A DNA stretch of 64,000 nucleotides from Armillaria gallica. Taxonomy: Eukaryota > Basidiomycota > Agaricomycetes > Agaricales > Physalacriaceae. The position numbers were made by a program, and so were the translations under genes. This document shows, piece after piece, positions 35,001 through 46,710 of this stretch (the first letter of the stretch is position 1; the number at the start of each line of letters is the position of its first letter). Where the stretch lies: the NCBI GenBank assembly GCA_037576215.1, contig JBANDB010000001.1, forward strand, positions 4,278,001-4,342,000, given 5' to 3'. The notes under the pieces were generated by a model. The model worked only from the letters and a program-made list of their open reading frames with translations. It searched no databases and was not told the DNA's origin.

Positions 35001-35305
35001 ATCTTCATGCTCGCGACCATGTTGTTTGCGATATCACCGAGAGTCTGGATCAGTTCACCAGTGCTGAGGGTGGTAATGAGCTCATCGAAGACCTATCCTG
35101 TGCCTACCATGAAGTTTGCAGCTTCATTGTTGATGACAGTCTTCGACACTCCCTCAGCCTATCTCTTGATCTTCCTAAGGGTTCCAAGTATGTGCCTTCC
35201 AACAATAACACTTCAATGTGGGATGAGGGTGAGGATGAGTCAGCCACTGGTTCTTCTGATGTTCAAGGTGATGATGACAAGGGCAAGGCTGAAGCTTTCA
35301 AGTAG
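32042..35305 (+). pseudogene. Antisense accessory gene X of the gypsy element (nuclear, Zn2Cys6-like protein)
   Basis: A multi-exon gene runs opposite to gag-pol. Exons 32042-32257, 32316-32468 and 32545-33233 join in phase across GT..AG introns. The start reads MSSPLMPHIKTLMPVPED and contains YHAVIDLILPYW. After Ser/Pro-rich exons comes a long exon (33,602-34,320) with three lysine clusters (KKRKKKKVKSKGK; KKVLKRKR; KKASKKKSSHK) that look like nuclear localisation signals. Next is a cysteine module at about 34,690-34,800 with spacing C-x2-C-x6-C-x10-C-x2-C-x7-C, which fits the Zn2Cys6 binuclear cluster of fungal regulators. An acidic C-terminal part ends at 35,305. In-frame TAG at 32,418 and TAA near 34,319 indicate decay, probably from CAG and CAA. 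No function is known; nuclear DNA binding is inferred. Confidence 0.6.
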
Positions 35306-35410
35306 ATACATGTATATACATCTTTCTTGGTAGTTTTCAGCCTGCTGGCTCTTTTCATCAGCCTTTTTCTTTTATTTTTCCATTGCATTTTCTTAGCCTT
35401 GTTGTATCCC

Positions 35411-35429
35411 GGGGCCCCTTATGGGCCCC
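35411..35429 (+). terminator. GC-only hairpin downstream of gene X
   Basis: GGGGCCC and GGGCCCC are complementary with a five-base loop. It stands out in AT-rich DNA. A role in transcript ending or structure is only a guess. Confidence 0.35.
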
Positions 35430-36084
35430 TATCCAACATTATCTCATCTTGCTCTCTCTTTGTGTGATCACATCTAAGTCTGCTAATATTATCAAATCTA
35501 GGGTCCCACTGTCACTCTCTGAAGACTCTGATCAGCATTAGTCATGTGTTATCCCCTTTATAATATGAGCTCCCTGCTTCAGCTTGCAATCTTCTCTGGT
35601 CTCCATTGCCAGTCTTCTTTGTACTTAGTCCGTGGGGTCCTGGCAGGCTTTTTCTTTGCTCCATACCAGTCTGTCTGCCACTTGTCTCTGTTTTTATTCT
35701 AGTTCTTCAGCATCAGGTATCATTTTCTCTAAATTGCTGTCATTGCTAAGTGACCCTGACTCAGTCTGATCAGTCTCCTCTGTGTGGTATTCATAGAATC
35801 GAAAATTTATTTCCTAATTTTCCACTTTAAATGTTAAAAGGTATAAAGGTATACTTGTGTATACCTACTGTATCCCCCACACTAAAAAAAATTGACTGTC
35901 CCCAGTCATCAACACCACCCATCACTAAATTTCTTTTGAATTTCAAATCAATTTCTGACTTAGTTGCGTCTGCTGTTATTTTTAACATCCGCAGGCATGT
36001 ACTTGTCAGAAATTTATTTTTCTTCTAAATTATGAATGGTCTTGGTTCAATATACCTATTTAGCTGTAGTTGCTGTGCTTCTGG

Positions 36085-36109
36085 TATAAAAGCTGAGCAA
36101 GCTCGCTGG
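36085..36109 (+). promoter_or_regulatory. TATA box with adjacent family palindrome upstream of gene Y
   Basis: TATAAAA (36085-36091) is followed at once by TGAGCAAGCTCGCTGG (36094-36109), a copy of the element-wide palindrome. The gene Y ATG is at 36,187. Confidence 0.45.
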
Positions 36110-36186
36110 TATGCTCTATCCACCACTCTGTATCTCTATTGTACTTATGTTCTAGCTTGCTTTTTGCCCAAAACACTTTCTAAAAA

Positions 36187-37665
36187 ATGTCTTCTCCTGT
36201 TGCTCTCATCATGCCCTTTGTTGCTGTCAAGGCTGTTATCATGCAGCTTTGCCAGAACCTCAGTGCTACTGCATTTGATAATATGGCTCAGCTCCATGAG
36301 TATATGGTGGCCTTTTTATCGAGCTTGCTACCTTTCATAGTGATGCTGACTTCATTTTGTAGAAGTATCTCGAGGCCCACAAGGACAAGCTCATCAAGGA
36401 CAAAGAGTTTAAGGAGATCATCTTTAAAGCTTGCAGCACTGTCAAGAAGAAGTTTCATACCAACACCTCGAAACAGCCAATTCACAAAGTTCTGAAAACC
36501 ATCACTGGCTGGGTCCAGTCCAAACAACATGTAGTCGAGTCAGGTCCTCCTGCTTCTGCTCTTACCGGTCCTCATCACGATATATTTCTTTTTCTTCCTC
36601 TTTCTTCTCTCATACTTATCTGGTTTCTTCTAGACTCTGGTTACTCATAGCAAAGGCAAAGCCTACACTCTCAAGAGGTCTCCTGCTGTCGTTGATTCTG
36701 GTTCTGAATCTGCCAATGGGGAGCCTAACAAGGTAGCCAACTGTTCTGATTCTGAGTCCAAGTCCATTGAAGTATGCTCTCTCTTAGATTCCTTAAATGT
36801 CTCTGTTCCATGCACTAACTGATGGTATCCTCAAGATGTCTGTCAATGATGACAACTCCAAACCAGCTCCTCCCAAGGCTACCAAGCCTTTTAAAGGCAA
36901 GTCTGGTGACACTGTCATCAGTGAGATACATAAGGAGTCTTCCAAGATGAGATATCTTGTCTTTCCTCAAGATATCCCCCACACTAAAAGCTCCTTGCTT
37001 TAGGATGAGCCCTCTGCCTGTTTCCATTGTGGAGGAAACAACCATTCTCTTCTGGATTGCACTGCTGCTGGCACCATAAGTTCTTTCTTCTTGTGAGCTT
37101 GCTCACTTATCGTGCTAACTCTCAGTTTCCTAGGCTTCTCCTTTCAAGTGCCATCACCAGGATGCCATTCACAATGCCAAGCGGTCTTGTCATGCCTTCC
37201 CATATTCTTCAGCCTGTGAGTTCTATTCTTTTTATCTTTGCAGTGGATCCAATAGATAGGCAGCCTCTGTTCTTGGTCTGGTCAGCACTAGTGTGTCTTT
37301 TCTTTCTTTTGTCTATCTCTTTTCTCACTGTCCCCTTTTAGTTTCCGGGGAGAGCAGAAATGCTGCCCTTAGCGAGGCACTTCGCTTGTCTCCACAAGGG
37401 GCATCTCTGGATGGTCTTTGCATTGAGTTGCCTGAGTTCTTGGCCTGGCTCGAGAGTGCCATCTTGGGCAACCTCATTGTGCTCCATCATACCATTTTTG
37501 CTGCAGAGAGACAGTGCACATTTCTTCTCAGTGAGCTCTCTGGAATCCAAGGGGCTCTATCTGCTTCTGGTACTGAAGCTAGCTCACCTGATGATGCCAC
37601 TTCTGCAGATCCCAGGTGTAGTGTCTCTGCTCTGACCCTGATTATCCTGGAGCCTTCGTGTTTCT
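36187..37665 (+). pseudogene. Antisense accessory gene Y of the gypsy element (CCHC zinc-knuckle protein)
   Basis: The frame opens with MSSPVALIMPFVAVKAVI, and after frame changes or introns continues with HKDKLIKDKEFKEIIFKA, SKGKAYTLKRSPAVVDSGSE and MRYLVFPQDIPH. A C-F-H-C-G-G-N-N-H-S-L-L-D-C segment at about 37,017-37,060 is a perfect C-x2-C-x4-H-x4-C retroviral-type zinc knuckle, usually an RNA- or single-strand-binding module. A last part (LPEFLAWLESAIL...) up to 37,665 is leucine-rich and helical. Intron-like gaps include 37,081-37,134, which holds the palindrome GTGAGCTTGCTCAC. Start and exon joins are uncertain. It could be a second Gag-like protein or an unrelated accessory factor. 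Confidence 0.5.
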
Positions 37666-38172
37666 AGGCCCTGGCCCCTCATCATTGATATCTCCAGGTC
37701 TCTTGTTGGTAATGGTCACAGTAACTCAGTTTCCTCATCTCACTACATCTCTTTCCAGTTATCTGCTACTGATGTTGACTATCTGCTCCCTTACTGTTAT
37801 TCTCTCTTAGCTTACTTTAGGAGTAGCATTCTGGGAGTCTCCAGGGCCTATCTCATCATCTAGTAGTTTTCATCTTGTGCTGTTTAGCTAGTTTTCCCTC
37901 ACTGCCATTAGTTAGTAATTGCTTCACACTGTCTTTACATGTCATAATACACCACCCTTGGGGTGTCCTGCATTTTCTTTGATGTGAGCTCTCTAAGTTT
38001 AATTGTCTAAGTTAATGTCTTTTGACACTTTAAAGTTCTCTGTCTCTGGATAATCCTTTGTGAAGTTATCTGGCACTTTATCTTTAGGCTCTGGGGAGTC
38101 CATAAGTTTCTGTAACTCTGCATGTGACATATCCATGAGTTCAAGTACCCACCCTTCCAAATCTATGGATTT
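37666..38172. other. Spacer between gene Y and the 3' end of pol
   Basis: No coding signal. Contains TGTGAGCTCTCTAA (37,984-37,997), a copy of the element palindrome. Confidence 0.4.
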
Positions 38173-39202
38173 TCAGGCTAGATATGGTACTACCCTAAAT
38201 GTGGCTATCTTAGAATGAATTATAGCTTCATCTATTTCAGCTAAGATGTAATTGCCAGCCTTGGTGCGATGTATGACAACCAGGGGCCCCAAGTATTGTG
38301 GTTTCATTTTTGTGTTTAGTGAGCTTTCCATCTGACTGTTTTGCATCAAGACCAGATTGCTGCACTTAAACTTGAACTCCTTGATCTTGTTAGCATTCAT
38401 CTTAGCATACTGCAACATCCTTTCTCTCTTTGTCATGTCTATGTTCTGGTGTATTTCTTTGACTCTGTCTGCATGTTTCTGTAATGCTATGGCCCTTAGC
38501 CTGCAGAGCTCCCAATCTTCTAGGATTCTGCCAGGATATTCCACTAACCAAGTTGCCTCTAGTACATCTAATGGTAGGACTGGATGTGCTCCTGTTACAG
38601 CAAAGAATAGAGAGCATTCCATCCTTTTTCATATGGTAACTCAATCAGCCCACATTATGAGGATGAAGTAGTGATGCCACTGGTTTTCTACCCCACTGCA
38701 TGCCTTATAGAGTGCCTGATGGACATCTCAGTGTGGTTGCTCAATCCTTCCATTAGCTTGGGAGTTATAAGGTGATATTAGAATGCCCCTAATCCCATAC
38801 TTCTTCTCTAGGTATTTGAGAGCTGCCTTGAAAGGCTTCCCATTATCCATAACAATGAGAGACAAACATCTCCATCTACATATGATGTCTTTGAATAACC
38901 ATTCTCTGATTGCTTGTGCCAACTCATTTGCCAAAGTTCTGTCTTCCATCCAACTAGTGAGCATGCAATGGCTATGTACAATATATTTGTGGCCATTCGA
39001 TGCTCTGGGCATGTGCATGATATCTACATGTAACACCTGAAATACTGAAGGTGTGAAAGATACAGTTGGTGGTGCTTTTATCACTGTCTTCTGGTGTTCT
39101 TGACATATATGGCAAGTCCTGACATACCATGCAATGTCTCTTTCCATTTCTGGCCACTAGAACCTTTCCCAAAATAGCACCTTCATGGCATATATACTGT
39201 GG
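38173..39202 (-). pseudogene. Gypsy integrase core and C-terminal GPY/F region
   Basis: Minus-strand frames carry RDIAWYVRTCHICQEHQK (second half of the HHCC zinc-binding region). The DDE core follows with D in HVDIMHMP (about 39,030), D in IVMDNGKPF (about 38,850) and E in ANGRIEQPH (about 38,735). Then RLRAIALQKHADRVKEIHQN leads to a C-terminal FKCSNLVLMQN...YLGPLVVIHRTKAGNY module of the GPY/F type. No chromodomain follows. The enzyme joins element cDNA to target DNA. Frameshifts near 38,725 and 38,622 break it. The N-terminal half is on the other side of an L1 insertion. Confidence 0.8.
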
Positions 39203-40842
39203 TGATGGGCCTAAGACTTCCATGGCAACAGCAACACCAACTTGAAGCGAGATTGGATAATTAACATAGTAGCATGGCAATCAAGGCGATTGTGTGTGCA
39301 AGTGGTTCAGGGCACCTCCATGCAGTAAATCAATTCCTCTATATGCAAGTATACACTGTGACTTTAAGTCTGCGAAGTAGTACTGCTTGGTAGTTGAATA
39401 CTAGATGCTAAGGCTATAAGCCAGTAGGGTTCTCTCAAAGTGAGAGGGAACGGAAGTGGGTATGACGTGAATACCATGAATCCATATGCGAAAATGCGAG
39501 ACAGGACTAGAAAACATTGCTCGACGGTAATCAGAGTGGAGTGAATGATGGAGAATAGACTAAATGGTTGGCAATAGTCTATGAGTGAATGAGGTGATGA
39601 GAAAATATGGGTGGAGATGATGTGTGGTGAGAGAAAATGTTGAACTATGAAAACTGGTGATGATACTGGTCCTATATGATGTGATGGTGCTGAGTTGATG
39701 TTGAAACTGGTCTGGTACTGAAACAATCCTATCCTATGTCAAACTAACCTTCAAGTCCACTTGAGGGACTGATACTATACAAAAACTGGCTGAAACTGAT
39801 CCTAAGTCTGCTCGGAGACTACCCAAGTGGGTGACAATAATGATGACGAAAGAGAAATGGTAAAAACTCCAATGGTGTGAAAGTGAAACAATGACGGCCT
39901 ATAAAAGATAACAGGGGTGAGGTATGACATGGTGATCATGTATTGGCACAGTATGAGCATGTACCAATAGTGTTAAGAGCAAAGAGCATGTAGCAAAGGA
40001 CTCTTCACAGTTAAAAACTGTGGAATAACTCTGGTGAGCTTCAAGAGTCGACATGCAATCGAGAATATGCTGGGGTAAACTGTATATTGCTATAGAACGG
40101 TGAATAGACATGGTTTACTGGAGATAGACTAGTGTGTGACGATAATTGACGTAGTCTGGGGTCAACTAGAGATGAACTGCTCTTGAACTACATTTTCTAG
40201 CTAGTTTTTATACTACAAGTACAAATTTATAAATAGAGTAACTAATGCGAGACTTAGTAAGGCTGTAAGGCCTTGGCTTTGTAAAAATTGGAGGAAACAT
40301 ATGGTACTTCATCTTCTAAAGTAACAGCAACTTGTCGATGTTGCCATGTATGGATGCAAACTGTATGGGGTCATTGAGCGATGCACAGATTGTTAGATGC
40401 TGTTTAGCTGCAGATTACTTGAGCGATAGTCATTGTGCTGAGGAGTACACATGGGGCAACATTTTCTTCAGGCCTTGGTGAAGTAACAGCCTTAGTAAAC
40501 ATGGTCTGTAGTTGCCATAGCTGGGAGGATACTTACACCAATCACATCATTTTCATTAAGTGATCAATGAGCACATCAACTAGGTGCTTCTGAGTGATGT
40601 GTCAATTCTGTATTGGGATGATTGTCGATTGAAGGTGCCTTGTCATGATGAAGTATGGCAATTATGATGTGTGGCAAGATAGGATGGATAACAAAGCACA
40701 TAAGGAGTGGTTGCCATAGGATGAAAGTGGTATCAGTGGGTGTGCAATCATTGGTTTGCTGAAAGGCTGTTGAAGGGACAGTAGCGTTAATTAGCAGTTA
40801 AAATCTGTGAATTCTGAGCATACAGAGCCTGGAGGCTCATCA
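39203..40842 (+). mobile_element. L1 family solo LTR-like element, copy 2, TSD GTGG
   Basis: 1,640 bp with TGATGGGCCT / AGGCTCATCA ends, flanked by GTGG at 39199-39202 and 40843-40846. It interrupts the integrase gene inside the HDQLGH region. The frame is restored after removing the element and one GTGG. Confidence 0.85.
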
Positions 40843-40846
40843 GTGG

Positions 40847-42546
40847 TGGCCTAGTTGGTCATGCACTGTTTTTATAATATACATGTGGTGCTTAGGATAG
40901 ATTACTAGCTTGTATTCTGATTCAATATCTCTTCGATACAATTTTCCTTTGTCCACTATGAAATTCTTTGCATAGCAAATGAAATTTTGATACTGGTTAT
41001 CTGTAAAGCCCTCTAGATGCTCAGTAGGGTTCGCATGCCATTGTATGACCTTATTGAGCTCACTATCCAACATCTTTGCATATCCACTCCTTCATTCTTT
41101 AGGGTAGTCTGCAGAGTCTGTGAATTCTGCTTCTTCTGGCAGGAACACCCCCTTATTGTACCTAATTGTGAGAACGTCAGCAGTGTCTAACACACTTTTG
41201 ATAACCTTTTCTTCATGGAAATCATGTATTGCATGAGCTATGTTTACATAGCCATGTCGTGTATCTATTCTCTCCTTGAAGTCTGCGATATCCAAGACTT
41301 CCTCTTCTGTCTCATTGATTATTTCTAACTCCTCATCGACTGGCTCATATTCTTTCTCTGGGTTCGAATATTCCTCATCCCCAGGTTGGAAGTCTCACTG
41401 TGAGAGACCATCTGGTGCATGCCACTCACCTGGAATGTGGACCAGCATAAAATGGAACATCAAGATTGATTTGATCCATCTATTTATCACTGCATTTGAG
41501 ACCTCATCTAGGTTCCTAAGCATTCCTGCAATGTACTTTGCATCTGTCTCCACTACCAGCTTCCTGACACTGAATAACCAATGCCTGCAAGCATGCAGTG
41601 CATGGAATAATCCATAGTTCTTTCTTTGGCTGTGAGAAGCGGGCTTTGTGCTCATTTAACATGATTGACCCAAACCTCATGTATTTTCTCCTCTTGGGGT
41701 TATCTGGATTGAGCTGGCAGATGTAGAATCCTATAGCTCTGTACAAGGTATCTATGCCCAATATTATGGGTGAGTCTATCTCATAATCTAGTGGCATCAG
41801 GGAGGGGCAGTCTTGGAGCATGTCCTTTAGCCTCTGCATCGCCTCCTCTTGGTCTTTTTTGAAGGTGAAGGGTTCCTTGAGTCTTGTTAGCTTGGTCAAT
41901 TGTTCCACCTTCTTCACATAGTCCTTTATGAATATGCAATGCACTCCAACTGTGCCTAGGAATGAACAGACATTGCCCAAGTCTTGGCAAGGTCCCCACC
42001 TCATGATCATGCCTACTCTATCCATTTTCAGCTTCCTCCCATTGTAGGTGCATCTATGACCAACTACCATGATCTTTGATGCACACAGCACTGCCTTGTG
42101 CCCTGAGAATGTGCCTCCTGTATATTTCATATGCTGCACCACTCTATTCACATTCTGGAAGTGCTCCCATACAAATTTTCATATGCTATCATTTGCAGAA
42201 ATAGTCTCATAACCCCTGTCTTTTGTCTTGTAGCAGGTCTTTGGTCCATGCACTGGCACATCATCAACATATGGTATAGTTATGTGCAGAACCTCCTCTT
42301 GCAGAATGTAGGTTACATTGTCATGAAAGATGGGTACCAAGTTGGTCCATCCCATAGGTAGCGTTACTAGTCGCAGTGTGCCAAACAGTGTTTGGAATGT
42401 AGTCATATCTCTTGATTTCTCATCTAGCATTCTCTCGTCGTATCCCACATATAAATCTAGGGTAGCTCCACAGGATCTCCCAGCGAAGTGTTCAGTAAGC
42501 TCATCAGTTGCTGGAGGTACTCCCAGGTGCTTTATTGTTACAGTGT
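40847..42546 (-). pseudogene. Gypsy reverse transcriptase (C-terminal part), RNase H and integrase start
   Basis: Minus strand in order: GATLDLYVGYDERML and FGTLRLVTLPMGWTN (RT palm), then ITIPYVDDVPVHGP with the catalytic YVDD (about 42,270). The connection part follows. RNase H-like residues continue with FSVRKLVVETDAKYIAGML and FMLVHIPGEWHAPDGLSQ (41,550-41,395). Last are the tether and KLYRRDIESEYKLVI...VHDQLGH of the integrase zinc-binding domain. The enzyme copies element RNA into DNA. Frames change several times and stops are present. The upstream half of RT is separated by the L3 insertion. Confidence 0.85.
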
Positions 42547-44181
42547 TGACATGCTCTGCAAGCGTTTATGTGTGTAATTTTACAATTTCCACAAGGGAAT
42601 ACATGCTACAGGGTCTAGATATTAAGGCACTAGGAAACTCAACAAGAGCGCAAGGTTTATTATGCCAGTAAGGAGATTACCAGAGTAAAGCTGGGTGGAG
42701 CACATGACTTAACCTAGGAATGGTACTAGAAAGGCTGCACTAGGTATAAAGTCCCAGTGTTTGACACTAAGTGCTCTGACAGGGCATAGCATGCATGTGC
42801 TAAGAATAAAACAGGACACACTTAGGAGATAATTAAAACTTCGTGCAACATTGATCTATGACGTGCAAGGCCCAGCAGATCCAGAATGTAGAGCTCTAGA
42901 CTTTGTGATGTCAGAGCTCCAGTAAATCTGAATCTTCTGACTTCAGCTGAAGTGCGTGAGGCCTAGACAAGGAGCTCATTGCCTTCACTATGATAGAATT
43001 CCCTCAGAGAATATTATGAAGCGAAATAAGAGTCGCATGCGAGGCTGCAACTCTGAGGAGATAGCAACTGACATCAGTACACATGTAATAGTGATGTTAA
43101 CTGACATCACAATGCTCAGAGACAGGATCTGGCTCTGAGTTGGACTCCTGAGTCAGCGCCAAGCTATGGCATGATAATTGCGACACGCGCGGGACGCAGG
43201 CAAAGGAGCTCGGCAACCTAAATGATACTAAAAATGGTACTGCTAATTTGTAGAATGTAGAATAGATAAATAGCGCAGTGTAATTGTAGTGTACAAGTTT
43301 TGGACCCCCGTTGTAGTCACGCGCAAGCCTCCAGCTTGATGCCATAGCTTCAGGATTAGTTTGTAACTTTGAGTGAGAGAATATACCTAGAATTGAGATT
43401 ATATCAAGTGAATTGAGTTGTGTTTGAGGCCTAGAAAGCTAACGTGGCACTGGTGTGATTGTTAATTGGTTGGGTGACTTGTGCTCTGACCTGAGAAGAA
43501 GAGTTTAGTGTCATTGAGGATGCGCTCTTGTGCTTTGAGGGTTTTGTGTGATGCGAGGCACTACAGGTGGCAGAGGTTCAAACCCTTTGGCTTGATTAGT
43601 GCTCGCTTGAGGGTGTATATTTCCCAAGTGGCATAGGTTCATACCCTGTGGCTTGCAGATGGGGTTTTATAAGGTTTCTGTGTCTCTGGATTGCATAGGT
43701 TAGAACCCTGTGGATCTACGATCAGTTTGGAAGCTCGAGCGCATAGGTTTGAATCCTGTGGCTTTAGTGGAAGGTTTTGTGAAGTGTTTCTGCTTGGAGC
43801 ACAAAGCTTTGAGTTGTGTGTTGTGTCTTTTAAGTCATTTGAGGTCATTCTGTGTGTCACTCTAGACTTTGGGAGGGTTTTGTGTATGTCTCTTGACGTT
43901 GCGTGTATTGTACTACACCTTGCCTTGAGGCCCAGTGACAACTGTTGCTTCTCTTGTTATTAAAAGCCTTTGGACTTAGAGAAATTGAGATATGTAGCAT
44001 GCACTATTTCTATATGTGTGTATCCTGTATTCTGAGAGTTTGGTTGTTTTGTTTCTATCTGCTTCTATCACATCAGAATCCCCCACAAACTTGAGGGTTT
44101 GTGTGTGTAGTATTGGGTGTGGGTGTGATCAGTGTCTTTGATGCTGTTGCATTTCTAGCTTGCATGCACAGAGTCTCTTCA
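42547..44181 (+). mobile_element. L3 family solo LTR-like element, copy B, TSD GTGT
   Basis: 1,635 bp, starts TGACATGC and ends CTCTTCA, flanked by GTGT at 42543-42546 and 44182-44185. It interrupts the RT gene; removal restores the frame. Four GGTTNRNANCC repeats lie at 43575, 43636, 43698 and 43746. Confidence 0.85.
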
Positions 44182-44185
44182 GTGT

Positions 44186-45854
44186 TCAAGGGTTTCAGAC
44201 TATGTATGAGTCAGAGGCTCTTGCCATCTTTCTTGATGACACAGAACCAGTGTGAGTGGTACGAGGAGTTCGAGGGCTTGTACACACCAGCCTGTATCTT
44301 CATCCATATGATTTTGCAGACTTTGTCAAATATTCCCAGTGGAATTGGGATATTCTTCTGAACCCAGGGTGTATGCTCTATTATCAGGATAGTTACAGGC
44401 AGGAAGTATTCTTCCTTGAAGGCGCCCCACTTGGTATCATCCCAGGCAAACCCCATGTTTTGCTCCATCATAAAATGATGCATGAGCTTTCTTTCTTTGG
44501 GCCATAAGAACTCCTCTTTATGCACCTTATCAATCTGCTCCTTTCTTTCTATTGTGTACCTCCCAGTTGGTGTGAAGTCAGGAGCGCTCACTAAGGACCA
44601 GCATATATTTCAGGGGGTCTCCCTTGATATTCCACTTGATCCTGAATTTGGATAGCAACCCTCCCATTACTGGCCTCACCTTCTGTGCTACTGGCTTGTA
44701 TTTCCTTGTTGCAAACACATCCTTGACTGAACCAACTGGCAGGGGAGTATACGACAGATCAACTTCCCTGTGAAAGTAAGTCCTAATCCATCTACTTGGA
44801 TTATCTTCCAGCATCCTGTTGGGTTCCTCGATGTGTCTCTGTTGTTTGCAAATATCTCTGATATCTTTAAGTGCCCCAAAATACGAGGACAATATTCCGT
44901 GTGCCTTTTTGTCTTCACCACTCACCAGTGAGCTTGCGACTACATAGGTCACTTGTAATTCTTCTTTTCTAAATTTCTTTGGTCCTGTCAGTAGAGCATA
45001 GCCACCAATCAAGAAGTCTCCATCATATTTCTCTTCTATAATTAGGGCCAGCTCTCCTTGATCGTCGATCAAATCATCGATCACTGAAAATCCTGCTCGA
45101 CCTCCCATTGCATGATGCAGCACTGGCCACATGGGAATGTTGGTACCATTGCATTCCACAGTGAATTTGGGTTTTTTATCTTTATCACTTGTCCACCATC
45201 TGTGTTGTTAAATACTGTGCTCGAAGTGAGCACATCAAATGGTCTCCCTAGCAATATGTTGTATATGGGATCGCATATAATGTGTACTTGTAGATACACT
45301 GTAATATCACTGAATAGGAATGGCACATTCTTGGCCATGCCCAGTGATTTCTCCACTTGTTTGTTAGTGGATTGCATGTTAATGATTATATCAGGATCAT
45401 AAATCAGCCCCAGGCGATCTGCAATACATTCAGCCATCAAGATGATTTGAGAACCAGTATCATATAAGCTCTCTAACTTTTCTATGCCATTGACAAGTGG
45501 GAATACTGAGCGTATGGCTTGTAAATCCTTGGCTACATATACAGCCTTGGGTTCCTCCCCTCGCTCTGCTGCCTTGTTCATGTATTGCAAGAACAAATCT
45601 TGCCAAACTAGTGAGCCCATGGGCATGCCATTTCTCGTTTCCATTGACACCATAAAGCTACTGACAAAGGGTAGCTTTGAAATATGAATTGCTCCTCCTG
45701 GCAATCCTTCCACTTCTTCCACCTCAATTCCTTCAAAGGGTAAGACGTGTTCTGTCTCTTTGCCTTCTACACCTTCCCCCTTCCTTGTCAGGATTCTCCT
45801 CAATGAAGTATCCAAATTGCTGCTTTCCTCCCCTTCCCTTCTTGCCAAATGCAA
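44186..45854 (-). pseudogene. Gypsy protease and N-terminal reverse transcriptase
   Basis: The protease is recognised by LYDTGSQIILMAECIADRLG (about 45,480-45,420), with the D-T-G triad, followed by IYNILLGRPFDVL, the second conserved strand. The frame from 45,159 covers a linker with CNGTNIPMWPVL and KYKPVAQKVRPV, typical of the region before RT in fungal gypsy elements. The next frame (44,591-44,211) starts RT with FTPTGRYTIERKEQIDKV and continues through QAGVYKPSNSSYHSHWF and CVIKKDGKSL. Frame changes at about 45,100 and 44,590 and a TGA after KDGKSL show decay. The GASSLxS/VASSLVS codons overlap copies of the element palindrome. Confidence 0.8.
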
Positions 45855-46596
45855 TCTGTTTCAGGGTAAGCTCACTTTTCACATTGTCTTGTAATTTTGA
45901 CAATGAGAGGAGCTTGCTAACGGTTATTGGTACCTCTGTATTCATGACCCTTTCCATGATCTTGGCTCTGTCACCTTGTTCTTGGATCAGTGCTCTGATT
46001 TTATATGCAGGTTCCTTTGAGTCTGGGTGGTACAGTGTGTACCCCTTCTTGATGTCTTTCTTTTTCTCTGGACCTCCCTCTCCTTCCGTTGTTGGGTTGC
46101 CATGCACATTAAAGAAATCTTTAGGTACATGCAGAACTACCACCTGCAGTGTAGATATGACCTTGGGTGCGGGGTCCATCTGTACTTGCTTATTTTTCAC
46201 TGTGGGTTTGTCATCCTCCGAGTCCTCAACCTCTTTGACTGTTACTTTCTTCTTCTCAACCACTTCTCCACCGGTTTTCTTTTGGTTTTTATTTACGTCC
46301 TCTGGAGGTGATGGTGAACCAGACCTGGCAACTCCACTAGTCTTGCTTTGGCTCCCACCTGCCTTCATTGAACATTTATAAAAACCCTGCTTCCTTTCTT
46401 CTTCTGTAGGGAGCTCCTTGCTGGCTTCATCTAGTTTGTATCCTCTACTTCTTGTCCAAGGACCTGGTGCTGTATTCATGTTTTGTGACCTCAGCTCATC
46501 CAGTTTACACTCCAAATCTTGTTTTTCTTGGAGCAATGTCACTAACAAGCCAGTCACATTCAGGAGGCCAGGGGGCAGAGATCTGGTGATTAACAC
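45733..46596 (-). pseudogene. Gypsy Gag-Pol linker frame (lysine- and glutamate-rich)
   Basis: A 287-codon open frame on the minus strand between the CCHC region and the protease. It has a coiled-coil-like start, a charged middle (EKKKVTVKEVEDSEDD) and a GYTLYHPDSKEPAYKIRALI segment seen upstream of protease in related fungal elements. It overlaps the protease frame by about 120 bases. No catalytic motif is present. It is probably the C-terminal part of Gag or a p2-like spacer. Confidence 0.6.
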
Positions 46597-46710
46597 ATTC
46601 TGGCTTATGTTCTTCTCCTGTCACAAATAATACTCATTGATCCAGTTTTTGGGGAGGGGATCTTTTATATCTTCTGGGAATTTGCCCCCATCAGGAAGAT
46701 GCACCCTTCC

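Larger units (their letters stand above)
35306..36186. other. Spacer between antisense genes
   Basis: Contains a strong inverted repeat at 35,411-35,429 (GGGGCCC, 5-base loop, GGGCCCC) about 100 bp after gene X, and a TATAAAA at 36,085-36,091. No open frame of note. Confidence 0.5.
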
